Counted from the first letter of the stretch, positions 1-5,662 are shown. The stretch is DNA of 10,920 nucleotides from RGIG3009 sp045595445 (GCA_045595445.1 JAZOAK010000029.1:1-10920); one strand, 5' to 3'. Translations and numbers: made by a program. Notes: generated by a model from the letters alone, not told the origin.

Positions 1-741
1 GCCTCCGACTTCTTGCTGCTTGGCGGCTTGCTTTTTCGTGTACAAATACCATTTCACGATACCGTAAATAGTATTGATAAGCATCGCGACCTCGGTGATA
101 AGCAGAATGTACATGCCGGACGAAATGTCCATAAAGAGATACAAGACCGTGGTGATGAGCCAAGCAAGCCACTGTTCACTGTAACGGAGAAGCAGTAAAA
201 TGCCGTTTGCCATACCAACAGCCGACGCGAACGCATCCAGGTACGTATCCGATGCGCCGGGGATCAGTTGCAATAACCGGCCGACAACAAAACCGAAAAC
301 AAAGATCGCCACAACAATAAGGAGCGACTGCCACGGCTTCAAACGTTTGACTTGTGTGAGATTTGCGTCATCCGTATCGGGATGCTTGTTCCAACGAATA
401 AAGCTGATAACATCGATCGGCATCCAGAAGAAGACGACGGTTGCCGCCACGGCATACCAACCGAAATTTAAGCAGATCACGAGTTCGGGGATCTCAATCA
501 AAAAGAAATCGACCACGAAATTCCATTTGCTTTGCTTGGAAATGAGCAACTCGCACAGCGGATTAGAGATGGTGCTGATGATCGCACAAGCAACCAGTGC
601 AACGCCTTCGTATCCCAACATAATGTCAGGGAAAAAGATAGAAAATACAGCTGTCAGGATAATAACCGCCGCCAAATAAATCACCTGGTACGGTGTAAAC
701 GATTTGATAAAACTCTTAAACGTGGGTTTTTGCTTTGTCAT
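1..741 (-). CDS. pnuC: PnuC-family vitamin/nucleoside transporter (3' end cut by window)
   Basis: The frame is open from the ATG at 741 to the window edge, giving 247 residues without a stop, so the C-terminus is missing, probably by only a few residues because the family is about 200-260 long. The protein is strongly hydrophobic, with about seven membrane-spanning stretches (roughly residues 19-38, 44-60, 76-92, 95-115, 138-158, 170-187 and 191-226). It shows the W-x-x-W motif of PnuC proteins (W191, W194 in EQWLAWL) and ends its core with INTIYGIVKW, like PnuC C-terminal helices. PnuC proteins are inner-membrane facilitators for nicotinamide riboside; relatives carry thiamine, riboflavin or deoxynucleosides, and the substrate cannot be read from sequence alone. 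The start ATG overlaps the stop of the amidohydrolase gene (ATGA at 738-741), and AGGAGG lies just upstream inside that gene, so the two are co-transcribed and probably translationally coupled. I see no riboswitch before the operon. The family call is firm; the substrate is open. Confidence 0.85.
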   Translation of the reverse strand, partial: MTKQKPTFKSFIKSFTPYQVIYLAAVIILTAVFSIFFPDIMLGYEGVALVACAIISTISNPLCELLISKQSKWNFVVDFFLIEIPELVICLNFGWYAVAATVVFFWMPIDVISFIRWNKHPDTDDANLTQVKRLKPWQSLLIVVAIFVFGFVVGRLLQLIPGASDTYLDAFASAVGMANGILLLLRYSEQWLAWLITTVLYLFMDISSGMYILLITEVAMLINTIYGIVKWYLYTKKQAAKQQEVGG

Positions 742-1559
742 AACACTTCCTCCTTAATATACTTCGAAAGTAAGGGAAACGCTCGAAGAGCGTTGTTGTA
801 ATAAATATCCTCAAAGCACTCTGCCTTGAAGATGCCGGCGATAGTCGTATCGTATTCGTCGATCGCTGACAGGTTGATCGGTGGGCAAAAATCCGTGCCG
901 TACAGAATTTTTTGATAGGTATCGGGGTACTGGTGAATGGCGCGCGCAAAGGTATCGATCGCCCATTGCATATCAGCGCCCTCCTGTGTCCCCGGCTCGT
1001 AAGCGCCAGAAAAATCGGTAAACATATTCGCCTGCTCGTGCACAATGCGGATGCATTCCTCGTAGCGAGGATCATCCATATGCGCGACGATAAAATTCAC
1101 GTTCGGAAATTCCCGCGCAACGTTCTGCACGTACCGCGCGTTGGAGCCCTCCATATCATTGTCCGTCGGCAATACCAGCGAGCACGAGCCCGTGTGATAG
1201 GTAACGGACAGACGGTGCCGCTCGGCAAATTCGTATACGGGACGCAAACGCTCGTCGTCTGCACGCCCCGTTTGATACGTCAGATAGATCTTGAGCCCCA
1301 CCACGCGGTACATTTCCAAGTACGGCTCAATCGCTTCGAGCTGTGACGGAATATCACCACTGATATCAATAGCGGGACACAAAAACAGCCGTGCATCGTT
1401 TTGAACGGTATCCGCGCTGCGGTCGGGAGGAGCATTGCCGGCGAATTTTTCGAGGAACGGCATTACTAACGCGTAACCATCTGTGCGATCAAAATACGCC
1501 GCTTTAATCATATCGTTGACGATATGTGTATGGCAATCGATCTTGCATTTCATGGACAC
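738..1559 (-). CDS. Amidohydrolase-family metal-dependent hydrolase
   Basis: This 273-residue protein fits a single-domain TIM-barrel amidohydrolase of the Amidohydro_2 (COG2159) type. Visible motifs are the N-terminal metal-binding H-x-H (H10, H12 in CHTH), GLKIY near residue 88, a histidine in VTYHTG, a histidine in IVAHMDDP and the late aspartate of YGTDFCPP, in family order. Such enzymes hydrolyse or decarboxylate small ring or amide substrates using one or two divalent metals; the substrate here is unknown. There is no signal peptide, so it should be cytosolic. I chose the GTG at 1559 because GGAGGGG upstream is 7 nt away; an ATG two codons later (1553) would have a 13-nt spacer and is the alternative. 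The stop overlaps the start of pnuC by ATGA, so the pair forms one operon. A candidate promoter lies at 1592-1620. Pairing with a transporter suggests it acts on the imported compound or a product of it (inference). Confidence 0.85.
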   Translation of the reverse strand: MSMKCKIDCHTHIVNDMIKAAYFDRTDGYALVMPFLEKFAGNAPPDRSADTVQNDARLFLCPAIDISGDIPSQLEAIEPYLEMYRVVGLKIYLTYQTGRADDERLRPVYEFAERHRLSVTYHTGSCSLVLPTDNDMEGSNARYVQNVAREFPNVNFIVAHMDDPRYEECIRIVHEQANMFTDFSGAYEPGTQEGADMQWAIDTFARAIHQYPDTYQKILYGTDFCPPINLSAIDEYDTTIAGIFKAECFEDIYYNNALRAFPLLSKYIKEEVL

Positions 1560-1591
1560 AACGTATCCCCTCCCTTCAAAAATATGGCATC

Positions 1592-1620
1592 ATATTATCA
1601 TATTTTCGCTTAATTTACAA
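1592..1620 (-). promoter_or_regulatory. Candidate promoter for the amidohydrolase-pnuC operon, with overlapping inverted repeat
   Basis: On the minus strand TTGTAA (1615-1620) is followed after 17 nt by TAATAT (1592-1597), in an AT-rich gap upstream of a strong ribosome binding site. Both boxes are imperfect, so this is a moderate call. An 8-bp inverted repeat (AAAATATG at 1579-1586 and CATATTTT at 1599-1606, plus strand) flanks the -10 box and could be an operator. No terminator hairpin separates the upstream amidase gene from this point, so read-through from it is also possible. Confidence 0.4.
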
Positions 1621-1635
1621 CATTTTCTTTTAAAG

Positions 1636-2115
1636 TTACCACGTGCGCACACCGTCGATGTGTAAAAACCGTGCGGTTTCGTATGCGTAAGACGCAAGCG
1701 GGCGATCCAGCGCATCAAACGTGTGCGCCGCGACTAAAATCGTGGGTGTGGTCGCCGTGATAAACGGCGAATGATAAAAATCGCCGCCTCTCCCCAGTTG
1801 GACAATATCCCCCGCCTGCGCCTCGCTTTGGGGTACCGTGTGTGCGTACGGACCGACCGATTGGTTGTTTACTAAAAAGTTATACAAATATTCCACGCCG
1901 CTCCACGAGGCGGTGCGGTCACGGGACGAGCGATAATACCAACCCATCACAGGCGTGTAGTTCATAACACCTGCGCCCGCGTACAAGCATTGTGACGCGA
2001 AGTTGGTACAATCTCCTCCGATATCCTCAAAGTCATAATACGCGGGATTACGGGACAGCGCCCAGCGTTTGGCGTACGTGACCGCCTTCGCGCGGTCGTA
2101 TTCTTTCTCTCTCAT
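1636..2115 (-). CDS. Small amidase-domain protein (Amidase_6 type), no signal peptide
   Basis: This 159-residue protein matches the putative amidase domain known as Amidase_6: a YDRAKAVTYAKRWAL-NPAY start, the GGDCTNFASQC block with the presumed catalytic Cys36, an MNY-x-WYY region near residue 60, SWSGVEYLYNF at 70-80, and a C-terminal HSPF (H115) and AAHTFD (H131) that would complete a Cys-His active site in a papain/NlpC-like fold. Many relatives are secreted or attached to wall-binding modules, but this one begins directly with the domain and has no hydrophobic leader, so it looks cytosolic or released only by lysis. The substrate is unknown; cell-wall or other amide bonds are the usual guess for the family. 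The ATG at 2115 follows GAGGTGAG with suitable spacing. The start lies only 38 nt after the larA terminator and I see no convincing promoter in that gap, so expression may depend on read-through or on a promoter I cannot recognise. Confidence 0.85.
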   Translation of the reverse strand: MREKEYDRAKAVTYAKRWALSRNPAYYDFEDIGGDCTNFASQCLYAGAGVMNYTPVMGWYYRSSRDRTASWSGVEYLYNFLVNNQSVGPYAHTVPQSEAQAGDIVQLGRGGDFYHSPFITATTPTILVAAHTFDALDRPLASYAYETARFLHIDGVRTW

Positions 2116-2153
2116 ATTCTCACCTCAACACAGTGTATGCGGGAAAAGAATAG

Positions 2154-2182
2154 AAAAAAACCGGACGGCAAACCGTCCGGTT
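2154..2182 (-). terminator. Intrinsic terminator after larA
   Basis: A perfect stem (CCGGACGG at 2161-2168 with CCGTCCGG at 2173-2180, extended by two A-T pairs) with a 4-nt loop is followed on the minus strand by seven consecutive U residues. It begins within a few bases of the larA stop codon. Confidence 0.92.
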
Positions 2183-2185
2183 GCG

Positions 2186-3460
2186 TTATTTTACGATAAC
2201 GGATACCCCGTCGGGAACGGCAACGATTTGCACATCCTCTTTGCCCAAAAGCTCGCGCGCTTTTGCCAGCGCTTCGTCTAAGGAATGGACGGGGATCATA
2301 TGCATCGCTTCCACGATCTCATCGGGTGCGTTGGAAAGATAGATCACGGTGGCTTTCATCAAAATACGCAAGAAAATCTGCGACATCCACTGATCGGGAG
2401 CGGTTTCGCCTCGACCGCGATTCAAGAACATTGCCATCGTTTCGCCGATGTCGGCTGTTTCCGCCATCTGGCGGTAAAAATGATCGCCACCCGTACCGTC
2501 GTCGGACGATGCCAGCATAATGATGACACCGCCCTCCTTGACGGTGGCTTCGGCAGCAGTCATTCCCTTGACCGCTTGATAGATATTTTGATCGAGCGGA
2601 TACCCACCATTAGTCGTAATAACAACGTCTGCCGGCACGGCTGAAACACCGCACAACGAGGATAAGAAATCTGTTCCCGCTTTGTGTGCCGCTTGCGGTG
2701 CGCCCGCGGTAGCAAACAGCACTTTCTTTTCGGCATTCAACACGACGTTGACGATAAAGGCTAATTTCGCCTGCTCGGCTGCCCACAGCATATCCTCGTG
2801 GATCGGGTTGCCGCTGAGCATACCGGTTCTGGCACGCGGATGGGCGATAAACTCCGAGCAATGGTTGGCAAGCACCGTCGCTCTGCCCGCCACACCCGGC
2901 AACACACTTTTTCTGCCGCCGGAAAAACCGGCGAAGAAATGGGGCTCGATAAACCCTTCCGCGACCAGCAGGTCGGCTTGAATGGCAATGGAATTGATCT
3001 CGCAATCGCCGCCCGACGGCAGTTTGCCGATATTGATAAGCTTTTCGCGCTCATCGCAGTCGTGAATATAGATCTTCTCGTTTTGAACGATATCTGCGCC
3101 AAATTTGCTCACAAGTTCCTCTTTGGTGGTGCCGCGGTGGCAACCTGTGGCGATAAGAATGGTGATGTCGGCATCGGGGTTGCCTTTGCGGATCTCCTCG
3201 AGCATCAGCGGCATGATCACCTTACTCGGCACCGGTCGCGTGTGGTCGCTTGCGATGATCACGACGTTTTGTTTGCCTTTTGCCAATTCACACAGACGCT
3301 GTGAACCGATCGGGTTCTCGAGCGCGTTCTTTACAAGTTCACACTCGCACGCCGTGGGGGTATACTCTTCGATGGACGAGGTGAGCACACCGATAAGTTC
3401 CTCATCCTTAAAATCGTAGCGTATTTTGTCTTTACCATACGGAAACAGTACCGTTTTCAT
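2186..3460 (-). CDS. larA: LarA-family nickel-pincer racemase/epimerase (lactate racemase-like)
   Basis: At 424 residues this has the length I recall for Lactobacillus plantarum LarA, and the known functional residues fall at the same numbers: D72 and R75 in SDHTRP, H108 in ATGCHRG, H174 and K184 in EPHFFAGFSGGRK, H200 in LANH, and Q295 and K298 in NIYQAVKG. In LarA, K184 carries the nickel-pincer nucleotide cofactor, H200 is a nickel ligand, and H108 and H174 are the proton-transfer pair. The protein should therefore racemise or epimerise a 2-hydroxyacid by hydride transfer. Family members act on lactate, malate, phenyllactate, gluconate and other hydroxyacids, so lactate is not certain. The cofactor-making genes larB, larC and larE are not in the window and must be elsewhere if the enzyme is active. 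The ATG at 3460 follows GGAG at a 9-nt distance. The gene stands alone between its own promoter (3491-3519) and terminator (2154-2182), just downstream of an aldolase-dehydrogenase operon that could share its pathway (inference). Confidence 0.9.
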   Translation of the reverse strand: MKTVLFPYGKDKIRYDFKDEELIGVLTSSIEEYTPTACECELVKNALENPIGSQRLCELAKGKQNVVIIASDHTRPVPSKVIMPLMLEEIRKGNPDADITILIATGCHRGTTKEELVSKFGADIVQNEKIYIHDCDEREKLINIGKLPSGGDCEINSIAIQADLLVAEGFIEPHFFAGFSGGRKSVLPGVAGRATVLANHCSEFIAHPRARTGMLSGNPIHEDMLWAAEQAKLAFIVNVVLNAEKKVLFATAGAPQAAHKAGTDFLSSLCGVSAVPADVVITTNGGYPLDQNIYQAVKGMTAAEATVKEGGVIIMLASSDDGTGGDHFYRQMAETADIGETMAMFLNRGRGETAPDQWMSQIFLRILMKATVIYLSNAPDEIVEAMHMIPVHSLDEALAKARELLGKEDVQIVAVPDGVSVIVK

Positions 3461-3490
3461 GTTGCATCACTCCATCAATATTCTGCCGTT

Positions 3491-3519
3491 AGTATACCAA
3501 ATTATCACGAAAAGAACAA
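3491..3519 (-). promoter_or_regulatory. Promoter of larA with extended -10 and overlapping operator-like repeat
   Basis: On the minus strand the -10 box TATACT (3491-3496) carries an upstream TGG giving an extended -10, and TTGTTC (3514-3519) stands 17 nt before it as a weak -35. The predicted start near 3484 leaves a short leader of about 24 nt. A near-perfect inverted repeat (AAGAACAAG at 3512-3520 and GTTATTCTT at 3523-3531, plus strand) covers the -35 box and could bind a repressor. A 10-bp palindrome TGTGATCACA (3588-3597) lies further upstream. Confidence 0.6.
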
Positions 3520-3616
3520 GATGTTATTCTTGTCCGTTTGGTTGAAAAAGTTAAAGTATAGGTATAGGCGAATGAGCAAAGGGGTAGTGTGATCACATCT
3601 GCGAGTTGCTTTGCGC

Positions 3617-3645
3617 AAATAAAAGAACCACCCAATGGGTGGTTC
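3617..3645 (-). terminator. Intrinsic terminator after the aldolase-dehydrogenase operon
   Basis: A 9-bp perfect stem (GAACCACCC at 3625-3633 with GGGTGGTTC at 3637-3645) with a 3-nt loop is followed on the minus strand by UUUUAUUU. It lies about 45 nt after the dehydrogenase stop. A T-run also occurs on the plus side, but no plus-strand gene is present to use it. Confidence 0.88.
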
Positions 3646-3690
3646 CAAGCTTTTTTAGCAATACTCTTTGGACGGACTCGTCCATTCGCG

Positions 3691-4467
3691 TTACATGATC
3701 TGTCCGCCCGCCACATTCAATGACTGACCGGTGAGATAGGAAGAGTCATCCCCCGCAAGAAAAAACGTTACGTTTACGACATCTTCCAATGAGCCGATTC
3801 TTCCCATCGGTATTTTCGACTCAAAATACGGCATTACTTCTTCGGGCTTTATGTTTCTCTTTTTGGCGTAGTCACCTGTTTGTTTGTCCCATAGAGGCGT
3901 TTTAACCACACCGGGGCAAACCGCATTGACACGGATCCCCTTCTTGGCAAACTCCATAGCGGTAGACTGGACAAGCCCGATAATACCAAACTTACTGGCA
4001 CAGTATGCCTGATATTCACTGCCTCCCACCTTTCCCGACTGAGAGGACATACAGATAATGGAGCCTGCTTTCTGTTTTTCCATAATTCTCACGGCGCACT
4101 GCATACACAAGAAGGCGCCTTTTAGATTGATATCGATCGTCTTGTCCCAGATTTCCTCCGTACAATCCAGCAGCGGTACAATAACGGAGATACCGGCGCA
4201 GTTTACAAAAACATCCACTCCGCCAAAGGCTTCCTCCACAACAGCAAAGCCGTTTTCAACGCTTGCCTTATCCGATACGTCGACAGCTAACCCTATACAG
4301 TTTGTGCCGTATTGTTCTTTTGCCAGGCGTGCACAGGTGTCGGCATTTTCTTTATTGATATCCATAAAGGCGACGTCGGCACCCTCTTTTGCAAAGCCCA
4401 TGGCAATGGCTTCACCGATACCGCTTGCGGCACCCGTTACCACAACTTTTTTGCTTTTAAATCGCAT
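3691..4467 (-). CDS. Short-chain dehydrogenase/reductase, NAD-type, probable polyol/sugar dehydrogenase
   Basis: This 258-residue protein is a classical SDR with all landmarks: the cofactor-binding TGAASGIG (11-18), an acidic D36 at the end of the second strand (MDIN) that favours NAD over NADP, NCAG at 89-92, the structural N114, and the catalytic S142, Y155 and K159 (YCASK). The end GQSLNVAGG is also typical. SDRs of this length with sugar-operon partners oxidise polyols or reduce ketoses (sorbitol, gluconate, xylulose and similar); which one cannot be read here. It is soluble, without a signal or membrane segment. The ATG at 4467 is preceded by AGAGGA at about 8 nt. It starts 12 nt after the stop of the aldolase-like gene, so the two form an operon driven from 5184-5212 and ending at the 3617-3645 hairpin. 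A plausible scheme is dehydrogenation of a polyol or sugar feeding the aldolase (inference). Confidence 0.88.
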   Translation of the reverse strand: MRFKSKKVVVTGAASGIGEAIAMGFAKEGADVAFMDINKENADTCARLAKEQYGTNCIGLAVDVSDKASVENGFAVVEEAFGGVDVFVNCAGISVIVPLLDCTEEIWDKTIDINLKGAFLCMQCAVRIMEKQKAGSIICMSSQSGKVGGSEYQAYCASKFGIIGLVQSTAMEFAKKGIRVNAVCPGVVKTPLWDKQTGDYAKKRNIKPEEVMPYFESKIPMGRIGSLEDVVNVTFFLAGDDSSYLTGQSLNVAGGQIM

Positions 4468-4479
4468 GTTTGTTTCCTC

Positions 4480-5154
4480 TCATCCAAGCTCGTAGATTCT
4501 CTTATCCCCGTAAACACCTGCCCAGTCCTCATCGAACTTTGAAATCGCCGACTCAATAAAGGGACTGTCAAACATCATGGTGTAAAGCTCGGGTGAAACC
4601 GTAACCGCTTTGGCACCGGATAACAACGCCTGCATGATCTGATTTGTGTTCTTGAAGCTTGCCGCAAGCAATTTTGTCGGCTTGTTATACATCGTATACA
4701 GCTTTGCCATTTCGGAAATTGCCTCGGGCGCATTATAGTTATTGTTACACATACGGTTAAAATACGGCGCAGCATAATCGGCACCGACACTCGCCGCCAT
4801 CACCGCCTGCTGAACGGTATAAATGGCCGTTGCCGTAACATTATAGCCGTTCTCTTTCAGCGCCTTCATCGTCTTGATCCCCTCTTCGTTTGCGGGCACC
4901 TTGATATAGACGTTTTTGTCAATGTTCTTAACAATCGTTTCGGCTTCTTTTACCATTTCCTCAAAGGTATGTCCCGTCACCTGAACGTGGAGTTGTTTAT
5001 CACCAATGATCTCCCTTATTTTATAGAGAACCGGGAAAAACTCGCACTTCTCGCGGGATATAATGGTCGGATTTGACGTTACACCCGTTACGTTGTAGAT
5101 CTCGCTGTATTTCTTGATTTGGTCAACGTTTGCCGTATCCAATAAAAATTCCAT
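4480..5154 (-). CDS. fsa: Fructose-6-phosphate aldolase/transaldolase-family enzyme (FSA/TalC type)
   Basis: This 224-residue protein belongs to the short transaldolase subfamily (FSA, MipB/TalC), a TIM barrel with a Schiff-base lysine. It begins MEFLLDTANV like E. coli FSA (MELYLDT), has the family block VTGVTSNPTI (residues 22-31), and K85 in VYIKVPAN at the same number as the E. coli FSA lysine. Residues said to separate aldolases from transaldolases look aldolase-like: Q58 in HVQVTG (FSA Q59, glutamate in transaldolases), T109, and Y131 in AAPYFNRM (phenylalanine in transaldolases). It may therefore cleave fructose 6-phosphate to dihydroxyacetone and glyceraldehyde 3-phosphate, or an analogue, rather than act in the pentose-phosphate pathway. 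I chose the ATG at 5154 because AGGAGG is 8 nt upstream of it; the in-frame ATG at 5160 would sit only 2 nt from that site. The gene leads a two-gene operon with the dehydrogenase. Confidence 0.85.
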   Translation of the reverse strand: MEFLLDTANVDQIKKYSEIYNVTGVTSNPTIISREKCEFFPVLYKIREIIGDKQLHVQVTGHTFEEMVKEAETIVKNIDKNVYIKVPANEEGIKTMKALKENGYNVTATAIYTVQQAVMAASVGADYAAPYFNRMCNNNYNAPEAISEMAKLYTMYNKPTKLLAASFKNTNQIMQALLSGAKAVTVSPELYTMMFDSPFIESAISKFDEDWAGVYGDKRIYELG

Positions 5155-5183
5155 TTTCATTTCCTCCTTGTTGATTCACCTTG

Positions 5184-5212
5184 ATTCTATTACTCTTGTT
5201 GATTGATGTCAA
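5184..5212 (-). promoter_or_regulatory. Promoter of the aldolase-dehydrogenase operon
   Basis: On the minus strand a perfect TTGACA (-35, 5207-5212) is followed after exactly 17 nt by TAGAAT (-10, 5184-5189). The predicted start near 5177 leaves about 23 nt of leader containing AGGAGG (5163-5168). I see no clear operator or riboswitch, so constitutive SigA-dependent expression is the simplest reading. Confidence 0.85.
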
Positions 5213-5307
5213 TGTCTGCTTGTTTTATTTACAAAATGACTTTTTTGTTTTTCAATTTAGTCACACTCAATCAAATTTGAGCAAACAGACGGCGTGTATC
5301 TTGCACC

Positions 5308-5432
5308 GCGAGCGCTCGCATACGCGCCCCGCGACACGCTTCGCGTGATGATGTGCAGTCCTAACGGACTGATGAGATACAACAATGGCAATTTGCCATT
5401 GTTGATGATATACCATTGCTTTCGCAATGGAT
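5308..5432. repeat. Array of small hairpins joined by a constant 8-nt linker
   Basis: This gene-free stretch consists of back-to-back inverted repeats. Clear units are a 5-bp stem at 5335-5347 (CACGC/GCGTG), a 6-bp stem at 5356-5371 (CAGTCC/GGACTG), a 10-bp stem at 5380-5404 (CAACAATGGC/GCCATTGTTG) and a 7-bp stem at 5413-5430 (CCATTGC/GCAATGG). Less certain units lie to the left: the palindrome at 5308-5319 (GCGAG-CG-CTCGC) and CGCG-CCC-CGCG at 5323-5333. The stems have unrelated sequences, but each clear one starts with C and ends with G, and the linkers are nearly constant: ATGATGTG, ATGAGATA, ATGATATA. The array abuts the tRNA terminator at 5433. It could be a dispersed palindromic repeat family or a structured RNA; its strand and function are unknown. 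Confidence 0.75.
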
Positions 5433-5467
5433 AAAAAAATAGACTTGCTATTGCAAGTCTATTTTTT
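5433..5467 (-). terminator. Strong intrinsic terminator after the tRNA genes
   Basis: A 15-bp stem (5434-5448 with 5453-5467), with core TAGACTTGC pairing to GCAAGTCTA, has a 4-nt loop and is flanked by A and T runs, so the minus-strand transcript ends in seven U residues. It starts directly at the CCA end of tRNA-Trp and would also work for plus-strand transcripts. It probably ends both the tRNA transcript and any read-through from rpoD. Confidence 0.92.
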
Positions 5468-5542
5468 GGCAGGGGCAGAAGGACTCGAACCCTCGGCACG
5501 CGGTTTTGGAGACCGCTGCTCTACCAACTGAGCTATGCCCCT
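5467..5542 (-). tRNA. tRNA-Trp (anticodon CCA)
   Basis: The minus strand folds as a complete cloverleaf: acceptor AGGGGCA/TGCCCCT, D-stem GCTC/GAGC, anticodon stem GCGGT/ACCGC with loop CTCCAAA (anticodon CCA), T-stem GAGGG/CCTTC (one G-U pair) with loop TTCGAGT, discriminator G and an encoded CCA at 5467-5469. The final A is shared with the terminator stem. It is the second gene of a two-tRNA unit. Confidence 0.95.
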
Positions 5543-5585
5543 ATATACAGGTGTAGGAGATGTCTCCCCTACACCGTGTTTGTAA
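5543..5585 (-). other. Spacer between tRNA genes with an imperfect hairpin
   Basis: The 43-nt spacer holds an 11-bp hairpin at 5550-5575 (GGTGTA plus GGAGA pairing with TCTCC and TACACC, with a 2-nt bulge). No U-run follows it on the minus strand, so it is more likely a processing structure than a terminator. Confidence 0.5.
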
Positions 5586-5662
5586 TGGTGGGCCTTCAGG
5601 GACTCGAACCCGGGACCAACCGGTTATGAGCCGGTTGCTCTAACCAACTGAGCTAAAGGCCC
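5586..5662 (-). tRNA. tRNA-Met (anticodon CAT)
   Basis: A complete cloverleaf: acceptor GGGCCTT/AAGGCCC, D-stem GCTC/GAGC, anticodon stem ACCGG/CCGGT with loop CTCATAA (anticodon CAT), T-stem CCGGG/CCCTG (one G-U pair) with loop TTCGAGT, discriminator A and encoded CCA at 5586-5588. The first acceptor pair is G-C, so it is not an initiator tRNA with a mismatched first pair. An elongator tRNA-Met is the best call; an Ile2 tRNA, whose CAT is modified to read ATA, cannot be ruled out from the anticodon alone. Confidence 0.9.

Noticed and set aside
200..679. Plus-strand open frames over pnuC and elsewhere in the window
   Set aside because: They lie opposite well-supported minus-strand genes and have no recognisable domains; they are antisense shadows.
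1560..1635. Riboswitch before the amidohydrolase-pnuC operon
   Set aside because: The gap is about 75 nt, very AT-rich, and shows no TPP, FMN or NAD-type conserved core or terminator switch.
3588..3597. CRP-like site TGTGATCACA upstream of larA
   Set aside because: CRP sites need a 6-nt gap between TGTGA and TCACA; this is a gapless palindrome about 100 nt from the predicted start.
3489..3716. Minus-strand 75-residue open frame between larA and the dehydrogenase gene
   Set aside because: It runs through the terminator hairpin and the larA promoter and overlaps the dehydrogenase end; a chance frame.
5308..5432. CRISPR array
   Set aside because: There are no identical direct repeats of 20 or more bases and no regular spacer length; the variable parts are themselves palindromes.
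5257..5499. Minus-strand 80-residue open frame across the hairpin array, terminator and part of tRNA-Trp
   Set aside because: It overlaps a tRNA gene and a terminator, its composition reflects hairpin arms, and it matches no family I recognise.
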